Part shown: piece by piece, positions 17,283-26,516 of the stretch | Layout of the letters: every line of letters starts with the position of its first letter | Position numbering within the stretch: position 1 is the stretch's first letter | Assembly: GCF_029714285.1 (NCBI RefSeq) | Contig: NZ_CP121662.1 | Span: forward strand, 3,689,501 to 3,753,500 | Reading direction: 5' to 3' | Source: Rhizobium sp. CB3090 | GTDB lineage: Bacteria; Pseudomonadota; Alphaproteobacteria; Rhizobiales; Rhizobiaceae | Length of the DNA stretch: 64,000 nt | Notes under the pieces: model-generated | Seen by the model: only the letters and a program-made list of their open reading frames with translations | What the model was told of the DNA's origin: nothing | Databases searched by the model: none | Translations under genes and position numbers: made by a program

Positions 17283-17681
17283 ATGTCCGCAGATACATCC
17301 GATATCGTCACCATGAAGAGCAAGGCTCGTGCCCGTGTCAGCAATGGCGCCGCGCTGCTCTCTGGCATTGACGGGCGATCGGCGTCGGCAAGACGGTATC
17401 GTGACCTGTGCATGAGCTATGCCGATGACCTGGGCGGTGCTGCCAATCTTTCCGAAGCCGATATGAGCATGGTCCGCACGGCAGCGGCTCTCAGCGTCAA
17501 GAGCGAGGAAATGCAGGCGGCAATCGTTCGGGGTGAAGACATCTCCGAAACCGAAATAGTCCGTATCTCCAACGCCTGTACGCGCGTCCTCAGCGCCCTC
17601 AAGAAGGGCAAGAGCAAGCCGAAGGCAACATCGACAAGATCGCTTCGTGACAAGCTCCTAGCCAATAAGGCGGCTGCATGA
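17283..17681 (+). CDS. Probable terminase small subunit
   Basis: 132 aa: helical, Ala/Ser/Arg-rich (SKARARVSNGAALLSGIDGRSASARRYRDLCMSYADDLGG) with a basic Lys-rich C-terminus (KKGKSKPKATSTRSLRDKLL). Direct sequence identity to a known small terminase is not obvious; the call rests on size, charge and on its four-base overlap with the large terminase gene. It would recognise phage DNA for packaging. Confidence 0.6.
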   Translation: MSADTSDIVTMKSKARARVSNGAALLSGIDGRSASARRYRDLCMSYADDLGGAANLSEADMSMVRTAAALSVKSEEMQAAIVRGEDISETEIVRISNACTRVLSALKKGKSKPKATSTRSLRDKLLANKAAA

Positions 17682-19168
17682 CGAGCCTGATCACTATCGA
17701 AGACGTGATGACGGACAGCGCCGCTTTTGGCGATCTGTTTAGCGGGCAATCATGGGCTGCTTGGCGAGCCATTCTGAAGGCTGCCTATGCCCTGCCATTG
17801 ACCGCTGAAGAGCGTTCTATCTTCGATAGCGTATCCGGTGGTCGCGAGCCTCCAACGCAGCGTGTGCGCGAACTATGGCTTGTCGTGGGTAGGCGCGGCG
17901 GCAAGGACTCGGTTGCCTCGCTAGTCGCCACCTTTGCGGCCGGCATTGAGGAGGCGCATGTCGGCCGCCTTCGCCCAGGTGAGCTAGCGACGATTGCCTG
18001 CATCGCCAGTGACAGGGATCAAGCGCGCATCGTCCATCGCTATGTAAAAGGGCTGTTCAACGAGCATCCCGACCTTTCGCAGATGATCGTCAACGAGACG
18101 GCGAACAGCCTACTGCTGAACAACGAAGCCGAGATTCTTGTTTCGACCAATTCCTTCCGGTCTGCCCGTGGGCGCGCCTACCTTGCAGTGATTCTGGACG
18201 AATGCGCCTTCTATCGCGATGAGAATAGCGCGAGTCCCGATGTCGAATTGTTCCGCGCGCTCGTTCCCGGCATGGCCACTCTTGCGCCCGAAAGCATCGT
18301 GATCGGCATCAGCAGCCCGCACAAAGCCAAGGGGTTGCTTTACGACAAGTTTGCCAAACACTTCGGCCAGAATGATGATCGAGTGCTGGTCATCCAGGCG
18401 CCTAGTCTGACGATGAACCCGACGCTTGATCCGTCTGAACGAGATGCTGCCTTCGAGGAAGATCCGGAAGCCGCAAGCGCTGAATGGGATGCGCAATTCC
18501 GCCGTGACATAGCCGATTTCATCAGCCGTGAGCTTGTAGAGGCGGCAACCGATCGTGATGTTGTGGTCCGTCCTCGGCTCGACAGAGTGAAATACTATGC
18601 CTTCGTGGACGTGGCCGGCGGCACCGGCAAGGACAGCTTCACAGCCGCTATAAGCCATGCAGAGGGCAATATGGCGGTTCTGGACGCTGTTGTGGAGATC
18701 CGCCCGCCATTTAGCCCTAACGCTGCCGTGGAGCAGGTTGCGGCGCTCCTGGCGGAATATGGCTGCACTTCGATCGAGGGCGATAAGTACGCGGCCGGGT
18801 TTACCATTGATGCCTTCGCGAAAGTTGGCATCCGCTATGTGCCGACTGAACGTGATCGCAGCCAGATCTATCTCGAAACGCTGCCTCTGTTCTCTTCAGG
18901 CAGGGTCCGTCTTCTCGATCACAAGCGACTTGCCAATCAGTTCGTTCTGCTGGAGCGCCGCACCGTCTCGTCGGGCCGCGACAAGGTGGACCACCCGCGA
19001 GGCGGGCACGATGATATCTCCAATGCAGCGGCAGGCGCCCTTATCGCTGCTCGGCAGAAGAGGGTTATGACCATCAGCCAGGAAGCCATAGCCGCTTCTG
19101 CAGCCTCACCACGAGCCCGTGTAGCGATGCCCGGTGCCAACTTCTCCCAACCATTCATTCGGCATTGA
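17678..19168 (+). CDS. Terminase large subunit
   Basis: 496-aa DNA-packaging motor and nuclease. The ATPase half has Walker A GRRGGKDS (71-78) and Walker B VILDECAF (171-178, with Asp174/Glu175); the nuclease half shows YAFVDVAGGTGKDSF near 310 and HDDISNAAA near 448, which carry the acidic metal ligands. Length and domain order are normal, so it looks intact. Starts in an ATGA overlap with the small subunit. It is odd that no portal gene follows, since portal usually stands directly after terminase. Confidence 0.92.
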   Translation: MTSLITIEDVMTDSAAFGDLFSGQSWAAWRAILKAAYALPLTAEERSIFDSVSGGREPPTQRVRELWLVVGRRGGKDSVASLVATFAAGIEEAHVGRLRPGELATIACIASDRDQARIVHRYVKGLFNEHPDLSQMIVNETANSLLLNNEAEILVSTNSFRSARGRAYLAVILDECAFYRDENSASPDVELFRALVPGMATLAPESIVIGISSPHKAKGLLYDKFAKHFGQNDDRVLVIQAPSLTMNPTLDPSERDAAFEEDPEAASAEWDAQFRRDIADFISRELVEAATDRDVVVRPRLDRVKYYAFVDVAGGTGKDSFTAAISHAEGNMAVLDAVVEIRPPFSPNAAVEQVAALLAEYGCTSIEGDKYAAGFTIDAFAKVGIRYVPTERDRSQIYLETLPLFSSGRVRLLDHKRLANQFVLLERRTVSSGRDKVDHPRGGHDDISNAAAGALIAARQKRVMTISQEAIAASAASPRARVAMPGANFSQPFIRH

Positions 19169-19179
19169 AAGGAATCCTC

Positions 19180-19749
19180 ATGAGCCATCCGAACCGACTG
19201 CTAAGTGATCGCGAACTGCATAATTTCAAGACCTTCCTGGTGGCAAACCCGCATCTTACCCGTCCAGCTCCCCAGGGCGCCTTTGACGCCATGCCCAGGA
19301 ACGTTCGCCGCGTTCCCGGCAAACCGATCAAGACGCCACTGAAGGCCTTCGGCAAGGGAGGCAAGTTCGATACGGCACGTTATGCCATGGATGCCGAACC
19401 TGATGACGTGGTTTCTCCGGGCGAAGCCGGCATGGCATTCGTGCGAGATCTTGCAATGAAACTGTCGCCGGAAGGCTGGGCAGCGCTACGCGAAGCCTGC
19501 ATCGAAGGTCAGGAGGCAGCGGAAGACGATCCGCCGGAATTCGAGGGCAAACCCGAGGTGGGCGGTGAAAGAGCCGAGGATCGCGCTCTATCGGGTTTTG
19601 CATCGCGATTTGCCGACGCCGCCCGCGTCACCGTTTCGGCTCCCGTTTACCGCAAGCCGAAGAAGCAGAAGCCCGCAATGGATGGCAAGAAGGCCGATAG
19701 CTTTGCCGCCCGCTTCCCCGGTGCTGCCGCTGTTCGTGTAGGAGGCTGA
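19180..19749 (+). CDS. Hypothetical prophage protein with a repeated FAxRF motif
   Basis: 189 aa from ATG 19180, preferred over TTG 19165 because AAAGGA lies just upstream. The N-terminal half is basic and Pro-rich; the C-terminal half is Ala/Glu/Lys-rich. Two related segments, GFASRFADAARVTV and SFAARFPGAAAVRV, are visible near the C-terminus. No family recognised. It follows the large terminase where portal or scaffold genes normally stand, but shows no portal-like features. Confidence 0.65.
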   Translation: MSHPNRLLSDRELHNFKTFLVANPHLTRPAPQGAFDAMPRNVRRVPGKPIKTPLKAFGKGGKFDTARYAMDAEPDDVVSPGEAGMAFVRDLAMKLSPEGWAALREACIEGQEAAEDDPPEFEGKPEVGGERAEDRALSGFASRFADAARVTVSAPVYRKPKKQKPAMDGKKADSFAARFPGAAAVRVGG

Positions 19750-19750
19750 T

Positions 19751-20449
19751 ATGGGCATTGTTGCACGTCTCGCGCGCTCCACCGGCTCCAACGATCCGCT
19801 CCGCGAGGAATTGCGGAAAGCGATCGAAACTCACGCGCAGGCAAAACAAGAACGCGATCGGCTGGCAGCGGCTTTGGAAAACGCGCTTCAGCGTTGTTAC
19901 GGCGCGTCTGATGATCTCGATAACTTAGCCGTTCGGGTGTCTGACCTGGTTGACACGCGAAGCCAACGCGCTGCGGCTCGGGCGCTTGCGGGCGCGGACC
20001 CGATTGATAATGAGCTTAAGGAAGCACAGCGCCGCCTCTCAGAAGCGGAAGAGTTTCTTGAGGCGGCTCGTGCGGCTACTGCCGTCCTAGAGGGCTCCTT
20101 GGGCGTTGCTGAGGATATTCTGAAGTCCAGTGAACGCAGGCTGAGGGACGCCGCCGGCAACGTCCTGCTGACCAAGGCCAGCGAGGTCGAAAATCGTATT
20201 CGCTCCCTGATCGTCGAGATTTCACCGCTGTTTGCAACCCTCTCGTATCTGCAATCGCGTGACAACGCGAACGTATATCCGACGGATGATTATCGGCAGC
20301 GCAAGAGGCTGCTCGAATGTCCGCTGGAGGCAATGCCGGTTTACGGAAAGTCACTAAACCATACAGAAGTCGCGCCGATCATCGATCCTTGGAAACAAGC
20401 CTTCGAAGCATTGCTTTCGGATGCCAACGCGCCGCTGCCGGAGGTTTGA
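19751..20449 (+). CDS. Hypothetical coiled-coil prophage protein
   Basis: 232 aa, mostly long charged helices with heptad character (REELRKAIETHAQAKQERDRLAAALENALQ; NELKEAQRRLSEAEEFLEAARAA; ILKSSERRLRDAAG). It starts one base after the preceding stop. Such proteins occur among phage scaffold, head-decoration and tail-assembly factors, but no match can be claimed. Confidence 0.65.
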   Translation: MGIVARLARSTGSNDPLREELRKAIETHAQAKQERDRLAAALENALQRCYGASDDLDNLAVRVSDLVDTRSQRAAARALAGADPIDNELKEAQRRLSEAEEFLEAARAATAVLEGSLGVAEDILKSSERRLRDAAGNVLLTKASEVENRIRSLIVEISPLFATLSYLQSRDNANVYPTDDYRQRKRLLECPLEAMPVYGKSLNHTEVAPIIDPWKQAFEALLSDANAPLPEV

Positions 20450-20451
20450 CC

Positions 20452-20655
20452 ATGAATTCCCGTGCTCATTCTTCGCAGCCTAGCCGGCACGGGCGCACCA
20501 GCGGGCGGTGTGCGAAACAACACCCGCAGGCCATCACGTTTCCCTTTGCTGCGGGGATGGCTAATCGGCAACTTAGTCTGCCGAAAATGCCGGTCTCGAT
20601 CGTCGCTCCTGTTCCGTTCGGGGCCGGCATTGCTCATGCGAAGGTTACGCCGTGA
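20452..20655 (+). CDS. Small hypothetical prophage protein
   Basis: 67 aa from ATG 20452 (MNSRAHSSQPSRHGR...), three bases after the previous stop and overlapping the next gene by four bases (GTGA at 20652). Low-complexity, Arg/Ser/Pro-rich, no domain seen. Support is mainly the tight spacing in the operon. Confidence 0.45.
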   Translation: MNSRAHSSQPSRHGRTSGRCAKQHPQAITFPFAAGMANRQLSLPKMPVSIVAPVPFGAGIAHAKVTP

Positions 20656-21518
20656 GCTTCACCGAAAAGCGCCTTCGCGTCACGCTGAAGATGGCTAATG
20701 GCGTTTTTGCCAACGGCACGAATGCGCTCATTTTGGAGAATCTGCGGACCACGGCCGAGATCGCGATCACCGGTGGAAGGTCTCAGGGAACCGCCGAAGT
20801 CGCTATCTACGGCATGCTCTTTTCCGACATGATGGCTATCACGAATGTCGGCACGAAATTTCAAAGCAATTACAACAACACCATCTTGATCGAGGCGGGC
20901 GATCTGGGTGGGCCGATGAATATTGTCTACGCCGGAAACATCCTGACCGCTTATTTTGACGGAAACAGCATGCCGAATACCTGTCTCAGGGTTTCCGCCT
21001 CCACCACGAGCTACAATGCCCAGGCGGAAGCCGAACCCACCTCGACAACGGGCGCAACCGATGTATCGGACACCCTCAAGGGCCTTGCATCCCAGATCGG
21101 TCTTGGCTTCGAAAATGCAGGTGTCACCACCAAGCTCTCCCCCTCCTATTATTATGGAAGCCCATGGGCCCAGATCCGGAAAATCTGCCAAGATGCCGGG
21201 ATCGAGTACTGCAATGACCGTGGAACTCTTGTGATTACAAAGCCCGGCACGCCGCGCGAAGGCGACCCGATTTTGATTAGCGCCGACGCTGGAAACTTGA
21301 TTGGCTTTCCAACATTCAACGGCGCATGGATCGGTGTTTCCGCCCTATTCAACCCGCTTGTGCGCTGGCAGGGCCAGGTAAAGATTCAGAGCAGCATCCA
21401 GGCTGCTTGCGGCACTTTCAAAGTCAACCGGCTGTCTTATTCCCTCGAAGCCATGGTGCCAAACGGGCGTTGGGTAATGGAACTGGCCTGCTATGCCGAC
21501 CCGGAGACCGCGCCATGA
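20652..21518 (+). CDS. Phage baseplate hub-like protein
   Basis: 288 aa from a GTG (20652) that overlaps the previous stop. The opening FTEKRLRVTLKMANGVFANGTNALILENLRTTAEI, the repeated hub-type beta modules and FNPLVRWQGQVKIQSSI near the end resemble the small hub proteins of podovirus/myovirus baseplates that stand before Gp138-type spikes. It would form the centre of the tail tip. ATGA overlap with the spike gene supports the pairing. Confidence 0.65.
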   Translation: MSFTEKRLRVTLKMANGVFANGTNALILENLRTTAEIAITGGRSQGTAEVAIYGMLFSDMMAITNVGTKFQSNYNNTILIEAGDLGGPMNIVYAGNILTAYFDGNSMPNTCLRVSASTTSYNAQAEAEPTSTTGATDVSDTLKGLASQIGLGFENAGVTTKLSPSYYYGSPWAQIRKICQDAGIEYCNDRGTLVITKPGTPREGDPILISADAGNLIGFPTFNGAWIGVSALFNPLVRWQGQVKIQSSIQAACGTFKVNRLSYSLEAMVPNGRWVMELACYADPETAP

Positions 21519-22180
21519 GTGGGGTTCCAAACTACTTCGGCTGGATGGGATTGGGCGACTGGGGCTCTTCCACGAACGTCATGGATTTTCATATCCGCAG
21601 CCTGCTCAGGGATCATCGTACAGCGGTCCCGGTAGCGGTACGCTCTGTCAGCGGCGGCGGCGTTGGTGCGGCTCCTACGGTGTCCGTACAGCCGCTTGTG
21701 GACATGTCGAACGGCTTCAATTCCACCACGCGGCACGGCGTCATCAACAACATTCCCGTCGCTCGCACACAGGGCGGCACGAATGCCATCATCTGCGATC
21801 CGAAGGCCGGCGATATTGGCATTATGGTTGTTGCCGATCGGGATATCTCTGCTTTCAAGGCGAACAAGGGCAGCCAGTCCAATCCGGGATCGCGCCGCAT
21901 GGGGAACCTTGCCGATGGCGTTTATATCGGCGGTCAGATCATCAATCCCGCCGTTCCCGATCAGTATATCCAATTCACCGAGACCGGTGTCAGGATCATC
22001 GACAAGAATGGCTGCTCCATCGTGACGGATTCCGGCAAGGTCACCGTTACCGGCGCCGATCAGGTCGCCGTCAATCCCGGTAGCGGTTTTCTTTTTCTAG
22101 GCGGTACCGGCGACGATGGAACCTATGCGTTCGTCGAAACGGTTTCCGGCCCTTCCAGCAAGGTAAAGGCTAAGCTCTGA
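21515..22180 (+). CDS. Gp138-type membrane-puncturing spike protein
   Basis: 221 aa from ATG 21515 (ATGA overlap with the hub gene); the longer open frame is not needed. An N-terminal OB-fold-like part (TAVPVAVRSVSGGG...TVSVQPLVD; GDIGIMVVADRDISAF) is followed by a beta-rich shaft (YIQFTETGVRIIDKNGCSIVTDSGKVTVTGADQVAVN), the pattern of phage tail spikes that pierce the outer membrane. It ends by sharing its last base with the start of the tape-measure gene (TGATGG). Confidence 0.75.
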   Translation: MSGVPNYFGWMGLGDWGSSTNVMDFHIRSLLRDHRTAVPVAVRSVSGGGVGAAPTVSVQPLVDMSNGFNSTTRHGVINNIPVARTQGGTNAIICDPKAGDIGIMVVADRDISAFKANKGSQSNPGSRRMGNLADGVYIGGQIINPAVPDQYIQFTETGVRIIDKNGCSIVTDSGKVTVTGADQVAVNPGSGFLFLGGTGDDGTYAFVETVSGPSSKVKAKL

Positions 22181-24315
22181 TGGTCACGGTTCTGGACGCA
22201 TTTGTAATCGAATTGGGCCTCGATCCGAAGAAGTTGAACGAGGGTCAGAGGCAGGCCGTCGATAGCTTCAAAAAGACACAGAACGAAGCCGTGAAAAGCG
22301 CCAAGGCTATCGAGGCAGCGGCGGACAAGATCTCGGATACTTTCAGCTCCGCAACGCGCTCAGCGCTCGGATTCTTTGCTGCGCTTGCTGGATTCCGAAC
22401 CCTTGACGATTTCATCGGCAATCTGGTCAAGGCCGATGCCGCCCTCGGCCGTCTTTCGACGAACATGGGCATTGCGCCGCAGACCATCTCTGCATGGGGA
22501 CAAATTACCGAGCAGTTCGGCGGCTCGCTACAGGGCTTTGAATCCACCCTGCAGCGCGTCCAGAAAATGCTCTACGACAACCGCTATGGCGTCGCACAGC
22601 TTCCATCGGCCTTCCAGCGCTTGGCAACCGGCGCTCAAATGCGGATCGATTACTCCGGCAATGCTATCCGGACGCTGACACAAGAGCTAACTGCGCTCCA
22701 GAAGATCCACGACAATCCCGCCCTTGGTGGCCCGCTAAAAGCCCACGGCCTCGCCCAAGAGCTTGGGATCGATCCTGCTCTCGAAAACGCCGCCTATTCC
22801 CTCGGTCCTGGCATCACAAAGTATGTTCAGGAGATCCAAAACAGCCTGACGCCCACCAACGAGGCGATCAAGAATGCCCAAGAGCTGCAGAGAGCCTATG
22901 CGCAGCTATCGCAGGCCGTCACCAATCTGCTGGACAACGGTTTCCGGGCAATCGAGCCGGTTCTGACGCCGATCATCAAGGATATGAATGAATGGGTGCT
23001 GCAGAACAAGGACTGGATTGACAGCAAGATCGTCCAAGGTGTCCAGGACTTCAAGGGTGCGCTTCCTGAGATCAGGGACGATCTGAAGTGGATCGCCGAT
23101 CATTTCAACGAGATCAAAACCGCCTCTGAGGCGATCGTCGCAATCTGGGCCGGAAGCAAGATCCTCGGTGTTGTTGGCAATCTCCGCGCCGCCCTCGGTG
23201 GAGCGGCACCGGCTGCCGGAGGTGGCGGCGGTCTATGGGCCGCTCTTGGTGTGTATGGCATGGCTGGTGGCGGTGTGAATGCCCTTATCAACCCCGGCGA
23301 AGGTCTGAAGAATGCGCCTCGCAAGTATGGGGCATGGGGCGTTGATGATGTCATTCGCTGGATGCTGGGAACGGATAAGTCGGCGCCTACCGCTAAGTTA
23401 AAGGATGCCAGCGGCCACGCAGATGCCTTGCAGAACAACCCCGCTTTGGGCGCTTCAATGCTTGGCAATGGTCGTGACGCGGCTCTCGATGCTTTCCTGA
23501 ATGGCGATACCAAGGTTGACGGACGCCCGGTTTCGAAGGCCAATCCGATGCCGGTGACCCTCACCAATCAGGCGTCTGGAGGCAGTGGCAGTTGGTGGGA
23601 TACGCTCAAGTCTTGGTTTACTGGCGGAAGTTCCGGTACTGCAAACGGCGGCAGCGTAGCGTCATTCGTCGGAAAGACATTGGCGGCGGGAACTCCGAGC
23701 CTGACGGGCACGAATGCGGATATTGTCGCCTATATTCGCCAAGCCGCAATCAAGAGGGGCATTGATCCTAACATCGCCCTCCGCGTGGCTGGCCATGAAG
23801 GTTTGCGCGGTTTCGATCCGACCAAGGTTGATCGCGGTGGCGACGGAGGTTCGTCATTCGGGCCATTCCAATTGCATTATGGCGGGATCAATCCGCAAAT
23901 GCCCCATGGCGGTCTCGGGGACGAGTTCACTAAGCAGACCGGCCTGGATGCTCGCAATTCCAATACGTGGAAGCAGCAGATCGATTTCGCGCTAGATCAG
24001 GTCCGGAAAGGCGGCTGGGCTCCTTGGATGGGTGCCCGTGCCGAGGGCATTTTCGGGAAGATGGGTGTAGGTCCGCTGCCTAACAACGGATATGTGGATT
24101 CGGTTATGTCTGGAGCGTCCCTGAGTTCGCACCTTTCCTCGATCACCAACAACGTCACGAATTCAACGTCCAGCAGTCGGCCGGTCAACGTCACGATTGG
24201 CGATGTCCATGTGAATGCGCCGAACGCTACCGATGCCCGTGGCATATCCAGCAACATCTCTGCTACGTTGCAACAGATGGTCGCGGCGCAACTCGTATCG
24301 GAGGGACAGAACTAA
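22180..24315 (+). CDS. Tail tape-measure-like protein with a lytic transglycosylase-like segment
   Basis: 711 aa. The N-terminal part (DAFVIELGLDPKKLNEGQRQAVDSFKK, then helices to about residue 330) and a hydrophobic Gly/Ala-rich centre (about 340-370) fit a tape-measure protein. Residues about 510-640 hold IRQAAIKRGIDPNIALRVAGHEGLRGF and SSFGPFQLHYGG, an SLT-like fold with a likely catalytic Glu at about 539. It would open the peptidoglycan during DNA entry. The final part (NVTIGDVHVNAPNATD...) is typical of tape-measure C-termini. Intact by length and reading frame. Confidence 0.8.
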   Translation: MVTVLDAFVIELGLDPKKLNEGQRQAVDSFKKTQNEAVKSAKAIEAAADKISDTFSSATRSALGFFAALAGFRTLDDFIGNLVKADAALGRLSTNMGIAPQTISAWGQITEQFGGSLQGFESTLQRVQKMLYDNRYGVAQLPSAFQRLATGAQMRIDYSGNAIRTLTQELTALQKIHDNPALGGPLKAHGLAQELGIDPALENAAYSLGPGITKYVQEIQNSLTPTNEAIKNAQELQRAYAQLSQAVTNLLDNGFRAIEPVLTPIIKDMNEWVLQNKDWIDSKIVQGVQDFKGALPEIRDDLKWIADHFNEIKTASEAIVAIWAGSKILGVVGNLRAALGGAAPAAGGGGGLWAALGVYGMAGGGVNALINPGEGLKNAPRKYGAWGVDDVIRWMLGTDKSAPTAKLKDASGHADALQNNPALGASMLGNGRDAALDAFLNGDTKVDGRPVSKANPMPVTLTNQASGGSGSWWDTLKSWFTGGSSGTANGGSVASFVGKTLAAGTPSLTGTNADIVAYIRQAAIKRGIDPNIALRVAGHEGLRGFDPTKVDRGGDGGSSFGPFQLHYGGINPQMPHGGLGDEFTKQTGLDARNSNTWKQQIDFALDQVRKGGWAPWMGARAEGIFGKMGVGPLPNNGYVDSVMSGASLSSHLSSITNNVTNSTSSSRPVNVTIGDVHVNAPNATDARGISSNISATLQQMVAAQLVSEGQN

Positions 24316-24650
24316 TGTCAGACGATAAAACACCAGTTTTAGAATTTAATTTCAGCCTATCTGATGGTCCGATGGCGGCGGTCTACAAAGCGGCAAAGGA
24401 ATTTAATAGTGAGCCGCTGGATCGCGCCGGCTACTTTTGCGAAGTCGCTCTAAAGAACTTTTTTCGAGATCCGCCGTTGAACACGATTGATGATCTCATG
24501 TGGCATCTCAACACGACCGCTGAACTATTCCGTCAGGTGACCGGTACGCCGATGGATAGTCCCCTTTCGGCTGAGTTTTTTATTGAGATGCGTGACCAAG
24601 CCATCAAACAGAGCAAGACCATGATGCCGGCCAATAACGTTAAGCATTGA
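24315..24650 (+). CDS. Hypothetical prophage protein after the tape measure
   Basis: 111 aa, acidic, soluble (MSDDKTPVLEFNFSLSDGPMAAVYKAAKEF...). It shares a base with the tape-measure stop (TAATG), so it is co-translated. No motif recognised; it may help tail assembly, as judged by position only. Confidence 0.6.
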   Translation: MSDDKTPVLEFNFSLSDGPMAAVYKAAKEFNSEPLDRAGYFCEVALKNFFRDPPLNTIDDLMWHLNTTAELFRQVTGTPMDSPLSAEFFIEMRDQAIKQSKTMMPANNVKH

Positions 24651-24706
24651 AACGTCGAATAGAAACCGGCACCGCCATCAACTGAGCTCTGCGGAACACG
24701 ATCCAG

Positions 24707-25345
24707 ATGAAGCATAACGCCAAAGTCGAAGCCGCTGTGCGCGCGATCTGTGCCGAATACGAAATCGAAATCATCCCGGGCAACGTCTATCCGATGCCCG
24801 GTCAAACTCGCGCCGTGTCGACGATGTGTCAGATCCTGGCGAAATACGGAGAAGGCCATTTCCGGCTCGCCATGACGACGTTGGGCGAAACCCGAGGAAA
24901 TAACGCTCTGATCGACCAAGTAACGCTCTGGGCCGTCTCGGATCTGATACGGGCCTGTCCGGATTGGGTGGAGAACAGAACTTCGGAATGGCTGCAGTGG
25001 TGGGACGAAATCCCCCTCGGGCCGATCATTTGCACAATCAACCAGCTCCGAGGCGTCATCAATCAGCGTCATGCGCTTGCCGGCGCCCTCTACTGGCGTT
25101 TGTGTAGCTATGCTCAAGAGCGCATGTCTGCCAAGGATACGGCCAATACGGTAACGATGAAGGTTCCAGAGCTTAGGAGAGCCCGTAGCAATGCCAATCG
25201 TGAACAGGCGATCGAACAGGGACAAAAGCTGATCGAGATCAAATCGCGCCTGCCTCGTGGCGAATGGCTGCCGTGGGTACAGGAACAATCCGGGCTGAGC
25301 TACGGAACCGTGCAGCGGTATATGCGGATGGCGAAGGCAGCTTGA
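24707..25345 (+). CDS. Prophage protein with a C-terminal HTH-like (DUF3102-type) segment
   Basis: 212 aa. The N-terminal part (HFRLAMTTLGETRGNNALIDQVTLWAVSDLI...) resembles a conserved protein of alphaproteobacterial prophages. The C-terminal stretch QGQKLIEIKSRLPRGEWLPWVQEQSGLSYGTVQRYMRMAK matches the DUF3102/phage HTH type of segment: a protein that senses or binds DNA. Its role is not known. It is the last gene of the rightward structural block. Confidence 0.7.
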   Translation: MKHNAKVEAAVRAICAEYEIEIIPGNVYPMPGQTRAVSTMCQILAKYGEGHFRLAMTTLGETRGNNALIDQVTLWAVSDLIRACPDWVENRTSEWLQWWDEIPLGPIICTINQLRGVINQRHALAGALYWRLCSYAQERMSAKDTANTVTMKVPELRRARSNANREQAIEQGQKLIEIKSRLPRGEWLPWVQEQSGLSYGTVQRYMRMAKAA

Positions 25346-25399
25346 GAGGCCGGTTAGTCTCACAGCTCTCGTAAATTCTGATCTACCGTTGTTGTCTGC

Positions 25400-25969
25400 T
25401 CAATTATCAACGCGGTGACCGTGAGCGAATTCATCTTCCATATATCGCTCGTCTAAACGGAAAGGTAGAAATCTTGCGCTTCCAAGGACTTCCGTCGTTG
25501 ATGTATTGCTGACTGTATATCTTGCGGTGTAGCGAACCATACGAGTGGTGTCGGTTGCGTCTCCAAAAGGAATCTGCAGGTGGCCGGTACTTTCGTTTGT
25601 GATGATATCCAGCGTGTAGTTGTCGTTATAAAGTGGGCTTCCCCCTCTGATATCGGCAACAAATTGAAATTTCCCGTCTTTTACAAACGCGGAGTTGGCC
25701 AAACCACACTCGCCATAGCAACCTGGAACGTCGCCCCTGAATTGGTATTGGATCATTGTTCCGTCAGCGAGATTTGTTGATCCCGAAAAGATCGGCGGAT
25801 TCGTTCCACTAACATCGATTTTGAGATTCACCGTGTTTGCGGAGGATCTATTTTGTCCATCATAGCAGCTCAATCGCTTTGCGGCATCCGCGATAGATTT
25901 ACAGTCTGCCCAAGCTCCCGCTGATGGCAGCAGCAGGAGAGCAACGAGAACGCTTAGCGTTCGGTTCAT
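25400..25969 (-). CDS. Secreted prophage accessory protein
   Basis: 189 aa from ATG 25969, chosen because GGAGGG stands at the right distance; two upstream ATGs are too near or too far. A clear signal peptide (MNRTLSVLVALLLLPSAGAWA) precedes a mature part starting DCKSIADAAKRLSCYDGQN, the Cys-pair motif D..KRL.CYD seen in many small exported proteins. Two more Cys (CYGEC) suggest a disulfide. Function unknown; on the minus strand, apart from the structural operon, so it is probably expressed in the lysogen. Confidence 0.75.
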   Translation of the reverse strand: MNRTLSVLVALLLLPSAGAWADCKSIADAAKRLSCYDGQNRSSANTVNLKIDVSGTNPPIFSGSTNLADGTMIQYQFRGDVPGCYGECGLANSAFVKDGKFQFVADIRGGSPLYNDNYTLDIITNESTGHLQIPFGDATDTTRMVRYTARYTVSNTSTTEVLGSARFLPFRLDERYMEDEFAHGHRVDN

Positions 25970-26102
25970 GATCATCCCTCCGGTGAAGGCGTATTCATTC
26001 AATGAAATCAGCTTGGCGGGTGTGGGCCATTATTTAGTTGTCTGCCATTCCCCCCGTTACTTCATCTTTGGGAATCGGCGTTGTCCAGTTTCGAATCGCG
26101 CG

Positions 26103-26429
26103 TCACATCAACGCTTCGGGAGCCCTTTCGGAGAGCAACCAATTGTGAAGCTCGAAAATTTTATGCGCCACCTCAGAGACATCTTCATCGCTCATATGGC
26201 GCAAGGTCGCTCGGATCGTACCTTCGCCATGGATTTCGGCGGCATGGGACGTACAGCGATCGAAAAGCTCCTTGTACCGATCGCCGATCTCTGGGTTGGA
26301 GAACTGTTCGGGCCTGATTGTGATCATAGCTGTAAACGCGGCCTCGACACGCATGCGTATATCGCCCAATCCCACCAAGCAGCCGACGCCGGCCGACAAC
26401 TTCGATAAAAAGTATCCATCGATAGACAT
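26103..26429 (-). CDS. Small hypothetical prophage protein
   Basis: 108 aa, soluble and helical (MSIDGYFLSKLSAGVGCLVGLGDIRMRVEAAF...). The minus strand was chosen over an overlapping plus-strand frame because its composition looks coding and its neighbours on both sides lie on the minus strand. No domain recognised. Confidence 0.5.
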   Translation of the reverse strand: MSIDGYFLSKLSAGVGCLVGLGDIRMRVEAAFTAMITIRPEQFSNPEIGDRYKELFDRCTSHAAEIHGEGTIRATLRHMSDEDVSEVAHKIFELHNWLLSERAPEALM

Positions 26430-26516
26430 CTGGTTCTATCCTCCAACTAGGAGCGACGGAGCTTTCTCACCGCCGCTTGCAATAAACACCTCAAGAACTT
26501 TCGCGGTCATTTTCAG

